Positions 1 through 7,823 of a stretch of 9,831 nt of DNA are shown in pieces. The stretch lies in contig JAPOSK010000338.1 in the NCBI GenBank assembly GCA_026709725.1, positions 1 to 9,831 of the forward strand, read 5' to 3'. Position numbers and translations under genes: made by a program. The stretch's first letter is position 1. Each line of letters opens with the position of its first letter. Below the pieces are notes generated by a model. That model did no database searches, was not told the DNA's origin, and saw only the letters and a list, made by a program, of their open reading frames with translations. Source of the DNA: Paracoccaceae bacterium (lineage in GTDB: Bacteria > Pseudomonadota > Alphaproteobacteria > Rhodobacterales > Rhodobacteraceae).

Positions 1-503
1 ACCGATGCGGTCCACCGGTCCGGTGGCAACACACCCTTCAGGTCCTCCAGCCCACCGGGATCGGCCTTGGGAAGATTGAGTGTCGCGCCGCCAATCGACA
101 CGCTGCTCAATACGCCTCGTGCGCTTTTGAGAAACGTCCGGCCCCGCTCCCACCAGGCGTGGGGACTCAGCCCGCCGATGATGCAAAGACGAGAGAGGGC
201 GGAAGGGACACTTTCTTCCAGCATCGAACTGGTCACGGAGAGAATCCGGGGCACAGGATTGGTGGGTGATGCCCCATCCGTGCTCAGGATCTTTTCCAGC
301 TCCGCCAGAACCGCACTCTTGCCGGCACCGGGTGCCCCCTGAAGGATTCGTGTGGTCCCGGGGACAGAGTGGTTCTCAGCGGTCCATGATCGTCGGGCAA
401 TGGTGAGGATATCATCAAGGATCCGCTCCCTGCCGACAAAAACCGGTGGGATGGACTTTTCCCCATCAGTGACAAAGTTGTTCAGCTCCTCAAGCTTGAA
501 CAC
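1..503 (-). CDS. P-loop (AAA-type) ATPase, N-terminal part, cut by the left window edge
   Basis: The reverse strand is open from a GTG at 503 to the window edge, giving 167 residues of an incomplete protein. Near the N-terminus it has FVGRE (residues 22-26), a motif common just ahead of the P-loop in AAA_16/ORC-like ATPases. A textbook Walker A follows: GAPGAGKS at residues 56-63. Walker B and later motifs were not recognised in the visible part. The GTG start is chosen because a GGAG sits just upstream at good spacing and because an in-frame TAA lies about 70 bases upstream; the ATG at 510 is in another frame and stops after six codons. The protein should bind and hydrolyse ATP; its partner and process cannot be read from this fragment. 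No neighbour on the same strand is seen upstream, so it appears to be the first gene of its unit. Confidence is high for a P-loop NTPase gene and low for any specific role. Confidence 0.72.
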   Translation of the reverse strand, partial: MFKLEELNNFVTDGEKSIPPVFVGRERILDDILTIARRSWTAENHSVPGTTRILQGAPGAGKSAVLAELEKILSTDGASPTNPVPRILSVTSSMLEESVPSALSRLCIIGGLSPHAWWERGRTFLKSARGVLSSVSIGGATLNLPKADPGGLEDLKGVLPPDRWTAS

Positions 504-997
504 GGGACATCTCCTTCGGATCAGAACAGGTATTGGATCCTCCCTGACTATAGTGGGTTGGGCCCGTGATTACGACTCCGGGACCGCGGTGCAGGCAGTG
601 GCTGGCCTTCCCCATCCTGAAAGTGATGTCATCCCGACGGACTCCAGACCCGGCAGCACGCGCCTCGACTCTTCCGCCAATCAGGATCGCGCCGCTTGGG
701 AGGACTGTCTGCGGGATGCCTTCACCCCCTACATGCGCAAGGGGATCATCGCCGACACCGCCAGCACACAAGCGGGTCCCGCATTGCTCCTCGATGATGC
801 TGCCGGATGGTGGCAACAGCACAGAACAGGAACCCCGAACAACTGCGGATCCAGCGCATTCGCCACCCGGACCCGCCCATGATGCTGCCATGATGCTGGA
901 TGGGCCGCTCAAGCACCTGCTGAGTGGCGCGGGGAGAGAATTAATGAGCCCCGGCAACCCGGGGGAACTGTTGTTGTGCCAGTGACACGAGGTCTAT

Positions 998-1013
998 CCC
1001 CGCGGTCGCGGGG
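998..1013. repeat. GC-rich inverted repeat (7-bp arms)
   Basis: CCCCGCG and CGCGGGG are separated by GT, giving a perfect 7-bp inverted repeat of only G and C. As RNA it would fold as a 6-bp stem with a four-base loop. There is no T-run on either side, so it does not fit a standard intrinsic terminator. Its role is unknown. Confidence 0.5.
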
Positions 1014-1283
1014 TCAACGTCAGACTGACCGGCGGACAATTGCACTGAACACAGCTGCCACCCCGAAAACCAGGCGGCCATCGACAGTTGAGTGCCCATC
1101 AGCCTGTATGCGAACAGGTCTATGGGGCACGACAATCAAAAAAGCAAGGCGACCGGGCATGCTTGGCATATGCAGGGGATGGTTTGCCGGTCACACCACG
1201 ATCTGATTTTTTGTGAGATGGGTGTTGGCCGGATTCTGATTCCCGAATGACTGCGAGCAATCCCTGTGTCATCGAGCCGCCAC

Positions 1284-1322
1284 GGGATCATATTTTGGGG
1301 ACTTGTGCAGCAGATTGATCCC
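1284..1322. repeat. Spaced inverted repeat upstream of the efflux operon
   Basis: GGGATCA (1284-1290) and TGATCCC (1316-1322) are perfect inverted repeats separated by 25 bases. They could form a hairpin in a long leader transcript or be two protein half-sites roughly three helical turns apart. A 7-bp match at this distance may also be chance. Confidence 0.3.
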
Positions 1323-1363
1323 CTGCCTGCACCAAATCCGGATTGGGCTGCGGTGGCGTGCGG

Positions 1364-1383
1364 CTGGCTCGCATGCGAGCCAG
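1364..1383. promoter_or_regulatory. Perfect 20-bp palindrome, candidate operator of the efflux operon
   Basis: CTGGCTCGCATGCGAGCCAG is fully self-complementary over 20 bases with no central spacer. It ends 85 bp before the adaptor ATG and 6 bp before a possible -35 element. Length, symmetry and position fit a site for a dimeric repressor such as a TetR-family protein; this is an inference, because no regulator gene is present in the window. A further GGCTCG half-arm copy follows at 1383-1388 and a CGAGCC copy lies at 1273-1278, which could be extra half-sites. Confidence 0.5.
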
Positions 1384-1389
1384 GCTCGT

Positions 1390-1419
1390 TTGAAAGCCAT
1401 CCGACCATATTTGCATGAT
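1390..1419 (+). promoter_or_regulatory. Possible sigma70-type promoter of the efflux operon
   Basis: TTGAAA (1390-1395, five of six to the -35 consensus) is followed 18 bases later by CATGAT (1414-1419, four of six to the -10 consensus). Transcription from it would begin about 40 bases before the adaptor start. The -10 match is weak and this was found only by eye. The nearby palindrome at 1364-1383 would place a bound regulator against the -35 box. Confidence 0.28.
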
Positions 1420-1468
1420 TCCAGGCTTTGTCCTATCCGGGGCGGGTCTTTCCATGTCAGGATAATGC

Positions 1469-2941
1469 ATGCGATTTTTGGGACGAAGTCTGGTCGGGTT
1501 GTTCCTTCTTGGAGCCACACTGGGCCTGCTGACCCTTGCCTTCAAGACTGTTTTTGACGCTGCTCAAGAGCGGGCATCACGCGAATCGCGGGGCAATGCA
1601 GCACGGGAACGGGTCTATGCTGTCCGTGTTCTTCCAGCAGCAGTGACCAGTGTCAGGCCACAGATTGCCGCATTTGGTGAGATTGAAAGCCGGAGAACGC
1701 TTGAACTCCGTGCTCCAACCGGAGGAACAATTACCGAGCTGTCGCCAGACTTTGTCGAAGGCGGCGTGCTTGAAAAGGGCGGGGTCATCCTGCGCATTGA
1801 CGCAGCGGATGCCGAGGTTCAGAGCCAGTTTGCCCTGGCTGACCGGAATGATGCCGAGGTTGAGGTTACCGAATCTCTTCGGGCCCTGACCCTGGTTGAA
1901 AACGAACTCAAGGCCGCCCGCGAGCGCGAGACACTCCTCAAGCGGGCCTATGATCGTCAGGTTGAGCTTTGGGAAAAGGAGATCGGGACGCGTGATGCCG
2001 TTGAAACGGCTGAACTCGCCCTGACCACGGGACGGCAGTCAATCCTTTCGATCCAGAGATCTGTCGCCCAGGCGGAATTGCGGATTGATCAGGCCCGATC
2101 ACAGCTGGAACGGCAGGAAATCGCTCTGGCAGAGGCACGCCGCCAATTGGATGATACCACACTTGTCGCAGAATTCTCCGGAACGCTCAGCGATGTCAGC
2201 ATCGTCGAAGGTGGATTGCTCTCCGCCAACGAGCGAATTGGAATCCTGATTGATCCCGGCGCCCTTGAGGTGGCATTCAAACTCTCGAACACCCAGTATC
2301 GGCGATTGCTGGATAACGATGGGCGGCTGCTGCCAATTGACGTCAGCGTCGGCCTGGATCTGGCTGACAGCACAACATCCACAACAGGCCGGATTGTGCG
2401 CGAAGGCGCGGCTGTGCTTGAGGGTCGGACAGGACGGCTTCTCTTTGCCGCCCTGCCGGACAGCGGCCGGATTGGCCTGAAACCCGGCGATTTTGTCTCA
2501 GTGACCATTGAGGAGCCGGAGCTTCATGGCATTCTGGTTCTTCCCGCAGCAGCGATTGATTCCGACAATCGTATCCTGGTTCTGAATGATGAGAATCGGC
2601 TGGAGGATATTGATGCCGACTTACTCCGGCGCATGGGCGATGAGGTCATTGTCCGTGGCAGGACGGGGATGGCGGGCCGTCTCATCGTGGCAGAGAGGAC
2701 ACCGCTGATTGGCGGCGGCAGTCTGGTGAAACCGATTTTGCCGGATGAGGGTTCCATCGAAACACAACCGGAACCGGCGATGGTTGCACTGGGTGACGAG
2801 GAGCGAACCCGGCTCATTGCCATGGTCGAGGGCAATGCGTTTATGCCGGATACGGTCAAAAAACGGATCCTGGAACAGCTTCAGCAGGCCGAGGTTCCCC
2901 AGGATATGCTTGATCGCCTGCGAGCCAGGAGCGGTGGCTGA
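1469..2941 (+). CDS. RND efflux periplasmic adaptor (HlyD/membrane-fusion protein family)
   Basis: This 490-residue protein should link an inner-membrane RND pump to an outer-membrane channel across the periplasm. Residues about 8-28 form a hydrophobic N-terminal segment without a lipobox cysteine, so a membrane anchor or signal sequence rather than a lipoprotein. The first half of a lipoyl-like domain follows from about 78, with RAPTGG at 81-86 and VEGGVLEKGG after it. A charged, Glu/Arg/Gln-rich stretch from about 116 to 225 is the expected coiled-coil hairpin. Then come the second lipoyl half (TLVAEFSGTLSDVSIVEGG) and beta-barrel regions. The last about 50 residues form a charged tail (EERTRLIAMVEGNAF onward), longer than in short adaptors such as AcrA. 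The ATG is fixed by AGGA six bases upstream and by an in-frame TAA at 1463-1465. The pump gene follows after one base, so the two are almost certainly co-transcribed and translationally coupled. The substrate cannot be told. Confidence 0.93.
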   Translation: MRFLGRSLVGLFLLGATLGLLTLAFKTVFDAAQERASRESRGNAARERVYAVRVLPAAVTSVRPQIAAFGEIESRRTLELRAPTGGTITELSPDFVEGGVLEKGGVILRIDAADAEVQSQFALADRNDAEVEVTESLRALTLVENELKAARERETLLKRAYDRQVELWEKEIGTRDAVETAELALTTGRQSILSIQRSVAQAELRIDQARSQLERQEIALAEARRQLDDTTLVAEFSGTLSDVSIVEGGLLSANERIGILIDPGALEVAFKLSNTQYRRLLDNDGRLLPIDVSVGLDLADSTTSTTGRIVREGAAVLEGRTGRLLFAALPDSGRIGLKPGDFVSVTIEEPELHGILVLPAAAIDSDNRILVLNDENRLEDIDADLLRRMGDEVIVRGRTGMAGRLIVAERTPLIGGGSLVKPILPDEGSIETQPEPAMVALGDEERTRLIAMVEGNAFMPDTVKKRILEQLQQAEVPQDMLDRLRARSGG

Positions 2942-2942
2942 A

Positions 2943-5900
2943 ATGGCTGGTCAGGGCTGGGAGACATCACAGTTCCGACCTGTTCTGGCATACTTCACCC
3001 GCCATCGCACAGCGGCCAATCTCATCATGGTTCTCATGCTGGCACTGGGAGCCCTCGCCTACAGTCAAATTCGCTCACAGTTTTTTCCTGATGTCATCAT
3101 CGAAAGCGTTGATGTCCGTGTCGACTGGGACGGGGCGGGGGCTGAAGATATCGACTATGCCATTGTCCAGTTGCTCGAACCGGTGCTGCTTGCCGTTGAG
3201 GGGGTGACCTCGACGGAATCGGTGTCAAGTGAAGGCAGCGCGCGGATCACCCTGGAATTTGAACCCGGATGGGATATCAAGCGGGGGACTGACGATGTCC
3301 GAACATCTGTCGATGCAACAACCGGTCTGCCGGATGATGTCGATGAACCTGTGGTGCGGCAAAACACCTGGCGTGACCGCGTCACCGATGTTGTGGTGAC
3401 AGGACCGGTCTCAGTCGAACTCCTCGGCAAATATGTCGATGAATTTATCGTCAGGCTTTTTGGTGAGGGGGTCACGCGCTCGACCATTCGGGGCATTGAG
3501 GCTCCGCTGACTGTGGTTGAGGTGCCGGGAAAGGAACTTGTCCGCAATGACATCGCTCTGAGAGACATCGCGGCGGCTGTCGGTGAAGAGGCGGAGGCGG
3601 ATCCGGCGGGAGAAATCACGGGTGCGGCGGCCCGGGTTCGCACCGGGCTGGAGAAGCGAACGGTTGAAGAGATCGAGTCGATAGCCCTGCGGTCGCTCCC
3701 GGATGGATCCCGGCTGTATGTCGGTGACATCGCACGCGTCTATGTGGAAGGTATTGATCGTGGGCGCGCCTACTTTGTTGATCAGAACCCGGCGGTGTCC
3801 ATTCGTATTGATCGGGCTGATGGTGGCGATGCAATTGCCCTGCAACGGACAGTCGAGCGGGTGGCTGGCGAACTCACTCAGGAATTGCCGGCCGGTGTCT
3901 CGATTGATCTGATCCGGACCCGTGCCGAATACATCACAAACCGCCTGCAGGTCCTGATTGAGAATGGGGCCCTCGGTCTCCTGCTGGTGGTCATCCTGCT
4001 CTTCCTCTTCCTGAATGCCCGCACGGCCTTCTGGGTTGCGGTCGGTATTCCGACCGCCATGATGGCAGCACTGGCCATGATGTATGCGTTCGGATTCACG
4101 CTGAACATGATCTCCCTGTTTGGTCTGATCATATGCCTTGGGCTCGTGGTTGATGATGCGATTGTTGTTGGTGAACATGCTGATTTCCGGGCACGAAATC
4201 TTGGTGAGTCACCCGTGATGGCTGCGGAGAATGCCGCGACCCGGATGTTTGCTCCCGTCTTTGCAGCAACTGTCACGACCATCATTGCCTTCTTCTCGAT
4301 CACCGCAATTGGTGGCCGCTTCGGATCACTGCTGGCCGACCTGCCCTTTACTGTCATCGTCGTCCTGACAGCATCATTGCTTGAGTGTTTCATCATCCTG
4401 CCAAATCATATGAGGCATGCACTTGCGCATTCCGCCCGGCAGCACTGGTATGATTTGCCAAGCGTGCTTTTCAACCGGGGATTTCGCTGGTTCCGCAACA
4501 CACTGTTCCGGCGATTTATCGCAGCCGTGATCGCCTTTCGTTATCCGGTCATCGCGGTCATTCTCCTCCTGTTTGCCGGTCAGATTGCGCTTGTCATCAA
4601 GGGTGATGTCCCCTGGCGCTTTTTCAATGCCCCGGAACAGGGTTCGATCAGCGGCAACTTCGCCATGCTTCCCGGGGCCGGACGGGCCGATACACTTGAC
4701 ATGATGCGCGAGATGCAGCGGGCAACCCGGGTTGTCGGTGAAAAAATGGCCGCCGAACATGGCACCAATCCGGTGACCTATGTGGTCGCTGAAGTCGGCG
4801 GCAATACAGGCCGGGGTCTGCCCGGCGCGTCGACGATTGACCGGGATCTCCTGGGCTCGGTTGCCATCGAACTCATTGATGCCGATCTCAGACCCTATTC
4901 CTCCTTCGAGTTTGTTGCCGCGCTGCAAAGTGAAGTCCGTCGGCATCCCCTGCTTGAGACATTGAGTTTCCGGGGCTGGCGCGGCGGCCCGGGCGGAGAT
5001 GCCCTCAGCATCAACTTCTTCGGGGCATCCGCCAATATCCTCAAGGATGCTGCCGAAGCCCTCAAGACTGAACTTGCCCGATACCCGGAAGTCTCCGCCG
5101 TTGAGGATGATCTGGCCTATGACAAGGCCGAACTCATCCTGGAGCTGCAACCGCAGGGCGAGGCACTCGGCTTCACCATTGATGGCATTGCCACAGTTCT
5201 CAAGAACCGGCTCGGCGGCGTCACAGCCGCCTCGTTTCCGGATGGCACGCGCAGCAGGGAAATCCGGATCCGCTTGCCTGAAGACGAATTGACGGCTGAT
5301 TTTCTTGAACGCAGCTACCTCCGTTCGGCCACCGGTGAATATGTTCCTCTGGCAGATATCGTCAGAGTCGACGAACGCAAGGGTTTCTCCACCGTTCGGC
5401 GTCAGAATGGCATTCGTCTGGTTGCCATTACCGGGGATATTTCAGAGGATGATCCCCAAAGGGCCGAGGCCATTGGTATCGAACTTGCCGAAGTCATCAT
5501 CCCCGCCATTGAGGAACGCTTCGGTGTCACCTCAGGCTTTTCCGGGCTGGCCGAACAGGAACAGGACTTTCTGGCTGATGCCCGGTTCGGCTTTGCCCTC
5601 TGCATGATTGGAATCTATTTCACGCTGGCCTGGATATTCTCCAGCTGGACACGGCCCGTTGTTGTGCTGGCAGCGATACCCTTTGGCCTCACGGGCGCCA
5701 TTCACGGTCATCTCCTGTGGGATGTCCCCCTGTCAATATTCTCGCTCATCGGACTCATTGGTCTCTCCGGCATCATCATCAATGATGCGATCGTCCTCAT
5801 CTCGACCGTTGATCAGTATTCCCGGCGCCAGGGCCTGATTCCTGCCATTATCAATGGCACGTCGGACCGCTTGCGTCCCGTCCTCCTGACGACGCTGACA

Positions 5901-6344
5901 ACCGTTCTTGGACTTCTCCCTCTCCTCTACGAAACCTCACAGCAGGCCAGTTTCCTCAAACCCACTGTCATTACCCTCTGCTATGGTCTCGGTTTTGGAC
6001 TGGTCCTCGTTCTCTTTCTGGTTCCGTCCCTGCTTGCCGTCCACGCCGACATCGGGCAGCGTCTGCGGTCACTCAAACGGGCCCTGCGGACCAGCGAGCG
6101 GACAATCTTTATCCCTGTTCTGCTTGCCGGACTCGCCGCCGCCGCATTCTTCGCTGCAACCCTTGGATCAACACTTCTCAATGGCGCACTGCCTGCCCAT
6201 CTCACTCCACTCCTGCCCACAACACTTTCACCGCCCCTCGCGGCACTGGCACTTTTTCTCGCCGGCCTCCTCATCATCTGTCTCGCAGCGTTCGCGCTCG
6301 GATGGGCCCTGGCCACCCTCGGAAGACGGTCTTCCGAGATATGA
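2943..6344 (+). CDS. RND-family efflux transporter permease (HAE-like) with C-terminal membrane extension
   Basis: This 1133-residue inner-membrane pump should export substrates using the proton gradient, working with the adaptor encoded just upstream. TM1 is at about 24-43, followed by the RSQFFPDV motif typical of RND pumps. TM2-6 start near 336; TM4 carries GLVVDDAIVV with D404 and D405, matching the proton-relay aspartates of AcrB (D407/D408). TM7 is near 531 and TM8-12 start near 881. The TM10 motif reads GLSGIIINDAIVLI (N947, D948) and lacks the lysine of AcrB's GLSAKNAI, as in other RND branches with a V/I-N-D motif. The heavy-metal pump signature is absent, so an organic substrate is more likely. 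Usual length is about 1020-1050; here about 95 residues follow TM12, with two more hydrophobic segments near 1054-1080 and 1096-1127. The ATG at 2943 is chosen because longer in-frame starts lie inside the adaptor gene; AGGAG lies about 11 bases before it. No outer-membrane factor is encoded nearby. Confidence 0.94.
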   Translation: MAGQGWETSQFRPVLAYFTRHRTAANLIMVLMLALGALAYSQIRSQFFPDVIIESVDVRVDWDGAGAEDIDYAIVQLLEPVLLAVEGVTSTESVSSEGSARITLEFEPGWDIKRGTDDVRTSVDATTGLPDDVDEPVVRQNTWRDRVTDVVVTGPVSVELLGKYVDEFIVRLFGEGVTRSTIRGIEAPLTVVEVPGKELVRNDIALRDIAAAVGEEAEADPAGEITGAAARVRTGLEKRTVEEIESIALRSLPDGSRLYVGDIARVYVEGIDRGRAYFVDQNPAVSIRIDRADGGDAIALQRTVERVAGELTQELPAGVSIDLIRTRAEYITNRLQVLIENGALGLLLVVILLFLFLNARTAFWVAVGIPTAMMAALAMMYAFGFTLNMISLFGLIICLGLVVDDAIVVGEHADFRARNLGESPVMAAENAATRMFAPVFAATVTTIIAFFSITAIGGRFGSLLADLPFTVIVVLTASLLECFIILPNHMRHALAHSARQHWYDLPSVLFNRGFRWFRNTLFRRFIAAVIAFRYPVIAVILLLFAGQIALVIKGDVPWRFFNAPEQGSISGNFAMLPGAGRADTLDMMREMQRATRVVGEKMAAEHGTNPVTYVVAEVGGNTGRGLPGASTIDRDLLGSVAIELIDADLRPYSSFEFVAALQSEVRRHPLLETLSFRGWRGGPGGDALSINFFGASANILKDAAEALKTELARYPEVSAVEDDLAYDKAELILELQPQGEALGFTIDGIATVLKNRLGGVTAASFPDGTRSREIRIRLPEDELTADFLERSYLRSATGEYVPLADIVRVDERKGFSTVRRQNGIRLVAITGDISEDDPQRAEAIGIELAEVIIPAIEERFGVTSGFSGLAEQEQDFLADARFGFALCMIGIYFTLAWIFSSWTRPVVVLAAIPFGLTGAIHGHLLWDVPLSIFSLIGLIGLSGIIINDAIVLISTVDQYSRRQGLIPAIINGTSDRLRPVLLTTLTTVLGLLPLLYETSQQASFLKPTVITLCYGLGFGLVLVLFLVPSLLAVHADIGQRLRSLKRALRTSERTIFIPVLLAGLAAAAFFAATLGSTLLNGALPAHLTPLLPTTLSPPLAALALFLAGLLIICLAAFALGWALATLGRRSSEI
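6318..6338. repeat. Perfect palindrome at the 3' end of the pump gene
   Basis: CTCGGAAGAC (6318-6327) and GTCTTCCGAG (6329-6338) are perfect 10-bp inverted arms around one central G. They end four bases before the pump's TGA stop. As RNA this would fold as a stem of about 9 bp with a three-base loop. There is no T-run after it, so it is not a standard intrinsic terminator; it could protect the 3' end of the operon mRNA, aid Rho-dependent termination, or be a protein-binding site. It encodes part of the pump's last residues. Confidence 0.5.
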
Positions 6345-6530
6345 ACGATCAGGATCATCCGTCAGAAAGAAAATCCCGGAACATCGCAGCAGCAGCACAA
6401 ACCGCCCGAAGGTTGAGTCATGGCGGAATTTTCGTATGGATGGCATGTCAGGCAGAATGAAAGACAGGGCTCTGTTGCGTGCAGCCCCCGGCACAGACAT
6501 GCCCGTGACATTTTCAGCAGGAATGCGGCA

Positions 6531-7709
6531 ATGCAAATGAGCCAGAACAATCACAGCACTTTCGAGACCACAGAGCAGGAAGACCTGATTCTGGATGCTC
6601 TGGACAGGTGGCTGGAACGGGATGTCAGGCCGCATGTCCTTGAACTTGAGCATGCCGATACATATCCCCATGCGATGGTTGAGCAGATGAAAGGCCTTGG
6701 TCTCTTTGGGGCCACAATCCCCGAAGCGTATGGCGGCCTTGGTCTTTCGGCAACAAGTTATGCACGAATCGTTGAACGCATTTCCACTGTCTGGATGTCG
6801 CTTTCAGGCATTATCAACAGCCATCTGATCATGGCAGCCTGCGTCTCACGCATGGGATCGGAAGCGCAAAAGGCTGACTACCTCCCGCGCTTCGCCACAG
6901 GAGAGTTGCGCGGGGGCCTTGCTCTGACCGAACCGGATGCAGGCACAGATCTGCAGGCAATCAGAACGCTGGCTGTCCGTCGGGGCGACCACTACGTCAT
7001 CAATGGTACCAAAACCTGGATTTCCAATGGCATTGAGGGATCCTGTTTTGCCCTTCTGGTCAAGACAGACCCGGAAGCCGATCCCCGACACAGGGGCATG
7101 TCGATGTTTATCGCCGAGAAGGGTGATGGATTCACCGTTTCCAGAAAACTGGAGAAACTCGGCTACAAGGGCATTGATACCGCGGAACTGGTGTTCACTG
7201 ACTATATCGTGCCCGCTGATCGCCTGATCGGCCTCAAGGAGGGCAGGGGAATGCAAACGGCACTCGGCGGACTTGAGCTCGGTCGGGTCAATATCGCGGC
7301 AAGGGGGTGCGGAGTGGCGGCGGCGGCCCTCAATGACAGCGTCGCCTATGCGCAGACCCGCAACACCTTTGGCAAACCAATCGCCCAACACCAGGCCATC
7401 CAGCTCAAACTCGGTGAAATGGCAACCAAGGTTCAGGCCGCACGCCTGCTGACCTATGATGCCGCCCGTGCTTACGACAGCGGGCAACGCTGTGACATGG
7501 AAGCTGGCATGGCGAAGTACTATGCCTCAGAGGCGGCCATTGACAATACGCTGGAAGCCATCCGGATTCATGGTGGCTACGGATACTCCAAGGAATTCCA
7601 TGTTGAACGGTATTTCCGTGATGCCCCTCTCCTCTGCATTGGGGAGGGCACCAATGAAATCCAGCGCATGATCATCGCCAAACAGCTTATTGAACGCAAT
7701 CCGGTCTGA
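6531..7709 (+). CDS. Acyl-CoA dehydrogenase (FAD-dependent)
   Basis: This 392-residue flavoenzyme should oxidise an acyl-CoA to the 2-enoyl-CoA, passing electrons through FAD to electron-transfer flavoprotein. ALTEPDAGTD (131-140) fits the first family signature. IHGGYGYSKEF onward (346-365) fits the second except that its first position is R345 rather than Q, D or E. The catalytic base is probably E372 in IGEGTNEIQ, the position used by short- and medium-chain enzymes rather than the internal Glu of isovaleryl-CoA dehydrogenase. RNTFGKPIAQHQ is the usual FAD/dimer contact region. Length matches the usual 380-390. The ATG at 6531 is preferred because AGGA lies eight bases upstream; an ATG at 6420 would add 37 Arg/His-rich residues unlike the family, and 6537 is a less well-spaced option. 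It starts 186 bp after the pump, so it is probably a separate unit. Chain length or branched substrate cannot be told from sequence by eye. Confidence 0.95.
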   Translation: MQMSQNNHSTFETTEQEDLILDALDRWLERDVRPHVLELEHADTYPHAMVEQMKGLGLFGATIPEAYGGLGLSATSYARIVERISTVWMSLSGIINSHLIMAACVSRMGSEAQKADYLPRFATGELRGGLALTEPDAGTDLQAIRTLAVRRGDHYVINGTKTWISNGIEGSCFALLVKTDPEADPRHRGMSMFIAEKGDGFTVSRKLEKLGYKGIDTAELVFTDYIVPADRLIGLKEGRGMQTALGGLELGRVNIAARGCGVAAAALNDSVAYAQTRNTFGKPIAQHQAIQLKLGEMATKVQAARLLTYDAARAYDSGQRCDMEAGMAKYYASEAAIDNTLEAIRIHGGYGYSKEFHVERYFRDAPLLCIGEGTNEIQRMIIAKQLIERNPV

Positions 7710-7823
7710 CACGCTCAGTCACTCCGGGCAGGCACGCGCTCCTGCTGACGGGGACTCCCTGCATTCCGATCAACAGACCTCCAGACCGGCCCTGATGCAG
7801 ATGCCGCAGAATGGGCTGCTGCG

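Larger units (their letters stand above)
504..1468. other. Gene-poor region with inverted repeats and no convincing CDS
   Basis: Almost 1 kb lies between the GTG start of the leftward ATPase and the ATG of the rightward efflux adaptor. From about 553 to 957 two open frames lie exactly antisense to each other in the same codon register. One is plus, GTG 553 to stop 882, 109 residues, with a stretch such as RAAWEDCLRDAFTPYMRKG. The other is minus, TTG 957 to stop 490, rich in Gly, Ser and Cys. Many codons there are purine-any-pyrimidine, a pattern that makes both strands look coding, so I cannot say which is real, if either. Neither has a good ribosome binding site or a recognisable domain; a decayed gene is possible. 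From about 990 to 1468 no frame looks like protein. That part holds a GC-rich hairpin, a wider inverted repeat, a perfect palindrome and the probable efflux promoter, listed separately. Confidence 0.5.

Noticed and set aside
1136..1215. T-runs or A-runs at about 1137-1143 and 1206-1212 as intrinsic terminators
   Set aside because: No stable stem directly precedes either run on the matching strand.
2745..2942. 66-residue N-terminal extension of the RND pump frame
   Set aside because: It lies inside the adaptor gene in another frame and its translation is basic and unlike an RND N-terminus; the ATG at 2943 directly precedes the normal TM1.
3155..5150. Long minus-strand open frames (3155-3730, 3411-4178, 4374-5150) inside the pump gene
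   Set aside because: They lie antisense to a clear RND pump and have Ser/Arg/Thr- or His/Gly-rich translations without domains, as expected of shadow frames in GC-rich coding DNA.
6420..6530. 37-residue N-terminal extension of the acyl-CoA dehydrogenase
   Set aside because: The added residues are Arg/His-rich and unlike the family, while the ATG at 6531 has a better-placed AGGA and gives the usual length. A weak AAGG before 6420 means it is not fully excluded.
6846..7487. 213-residue minus-strand open frame inside the acyl-CoA dehydrogenase gene
   Set aside because: It is antisense to a gene with both family signatures; its own translation shows no domain or start signal.
7710..7823. Bidirectional terminator between the convergent dehydrogenase and unknown gene
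   Set aside because: Only a weak GCAGG/CCTGC pairing with an eight-base loop was seen and no T-run on either strand, so no terminator is claimed.
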